Below, in pieces: positions 4,914 through 5,534 of a DNA stretch of 5,534 bases (positions are counted from its first letter, which is position 1; each line of letters begins with the position of its first letter). The DNA lies in NCBI GenBank assembly GCA_946186535.1, contig CAMHNT010000148.1, forward strand, positions 1 through 5,534. The letters run 5' to 3'. This DNA is from an uncultured Clostridia bacterium (GTDB lineage: Bacteria > Bacillota > Clostridia > Oscillospirales > Acutalibacteraceae). The notes under the pieces were generated by a model, which made no database searches, was not told where the DNA came from, and saw nothing but the letters and a program-made list of their open reading frames with translations. The translations under genes and the position numbers were made by a program.

Positions 4914-5534
4914 ATGGAAATAAGAGTTGCAGAGAGTGCAGGGTTTTGTTTCGGTGTCAATCGTGCCGTGGATATAGTTAAAAAGCTTGTTGCTGACGGT
5001 GTCGCAGTCAGCACACTCGGCCCGATAATACATAATAAGCAAGTTGTGGACGAGCTTGAAAAAAGCGGAGTAATCGCTGTGGATGAGCCTTCTCAGGCGA
5101 ACAGTGAGAGAACGCTTGTAATTCGTTCTCACGGCGTCAGCCGTGATGTGTATAGTTTTCTCGAAAAAGAAAGAATCAGTTATGTCGACGCTACCTGTCC
5201 GTTTGTTACGAAGATTCACAAGATCGTTTCGGAACAGTCGGAAAAGGGAAAAACAATTTTAATTGCCGGAAACAGTGAGCATCCCGAGGTTATCGGAATT
5301 ATCGGTCACTGTTCTACGAAAGCTTATACCTTTCAGAACGAAAGGGAGCTGAACGATCTGGCGGCTAAATTTCCTCAGCTGAAAAATGAGGAGATGTGCG
5401 TTGTTGCACAAACAACATTTGACGTAGCGGAATGGAAAAATTGTTTAGAAATATTGAAAAAACTATATACAAAATCCATTTTTTTTGATACAATATGTAA
5501 TGCGACCTCACAAAGACAAATTGATGCGTATGAG
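4914..5534 (+). CDS. ispH: 4-hydroxy-3-methylbut-2-enyl diphosphate reductase, 5' part (cut by the window edge); possibly fused to ribosomal protein S1
   Basis: First 207 codons, open at the right edge. IspH (LytB) is the iron-sulfur enzyme of the last MEP-pathway step, reducing HMBPP to IPP and DMAPP. All three cluster-binding cysteines are present: C12 (G-F-C-F-G-V), C95 (A-T-C-P-F-V) and C195 (T-I-C-N-A-T-S-Q-R-Q). The substrate-site residues are also there: H40 (G-P-I-I-H-N), H73 (S-H-G-V-S), H123 with the catalytic-type E125 (H-P-E-V) and T167 (Q-T-T). A full IspH is about 280-300 residues, so roughly 75-90 codons are missing. In many Clostridia the reading frame continues into S1 RNA-binding domains (IspH-RpsA fusion); that is family knowledge and cannot be seen here. 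The ATG is four bases after the plsC stop with only a weak AAGAGA-type SD, suggesting translation coupled to plsC. Codons near the right edge are notably A+T-rich compared with the rest. Confidence 0.96.
   Translation, partial: MEIRVAESAGFCFGVNRAVDIVKKLVADGVAVSTLGPIIHNKQVVDELEKSGVIAVDEPSQANSERTLVIRSHGVSRDVYSFLEKERISYVDATCPFVTKIHKIVSEQSEKGKTILIAGNSEHPEVIGIIGHCSTKAYTFQNERELNDLAAKFPQLKNEEMCVVAQTTFDVAEWKNCLEILKKLYTKSIFFDTICNATSQRQIDAYE
5466..5494 (+). promoter_or_regulatory. Weak candidate extended -10 promoter inside ispH
   Basis: TATACA (5466-5471, 4 of 6 to the -35 consensus), a 17-base spacer and TACAAT (5489-5494, 5 of 6) preceded by TGA (5486-5488). It lies in a short A+T-rich patch of otherwise balanced coding sequence. 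It would start transcription near 5501, upstream of the last third of ispH and of any fused S1 domain. Chance occurrence is quite possible. Confidence 0.22.

Noticed and set aside
4911..5219. 102-codon minus-strand frame opposite ispH
   Set aside because: The + strand here encodes IspH with C12, H40, H73 and C95 intact, which fully explains the sequence.

Overview
The window looks like chromosomal DNA from a low-to-mid G+C Gram-positive anaerobe of the class Clostridia, probably near Ruminococcus/Oscillospiraceae. That placement rests on gene order (FAD enzyme, cmk, plsC, ispH), Shine-Dalgarno (SD) sequences rich in GGAGG, and protein style; no rRNA or marker tree was available, so the genus is a guess. 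All genes lie on the + strand and are tightly packed. I see no mobile element, tRNA, rRNA or CRISPR array.

Layout. An AI-2E-family membrane protein (23-1348) ends in an unusual all-acidic tail. A 156-base gap (1349-1504) follows and holds a long inverted repeat that could form a 17-pair RNA helix. Next comes a MurR/RpiR-type regulator (1505-2383), whose last codons overlap the start of an HI0933/BaiN-type flavoprotein (2376-3614). Then cytidylate kinase cmk (3618-4280), a PlsC-type acyltransferase (4277-4909), and the first 207 codons of ispH (4914 to the window edge) follow. The ispH gene is open at the right edge and in Clostridia is often fused to ribosomal protein S1.

How the genes fit together. 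From the regulator onward, gaps are -8, +3, -4 and +4 bases, so these five genes look like one translationally coupled operon. It joins nucleotide supply (CMP/dCMP phosphorylation), phospholipid synthesis (lysophosphatidate acylation) and isoprenoid synthesis (last step of the MEP pathway) with an orphan flavoenzyme, under a possible sugar-phosphate-sensing regulator at the head. Good promoter-like sequences occur inside the acidic-tail codons of the AI-2E gene (1293-1320, driving the regulator operon) and inside cmk (4093-4121, driving plsC-ispH). A weaker one lies in ispH (5466-5494).

The content is mostly housekeeping. The least explained part is the structured leader between 1349 and 1504 and its link to the regulator. 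I did not find a convincing new multi-gene system.
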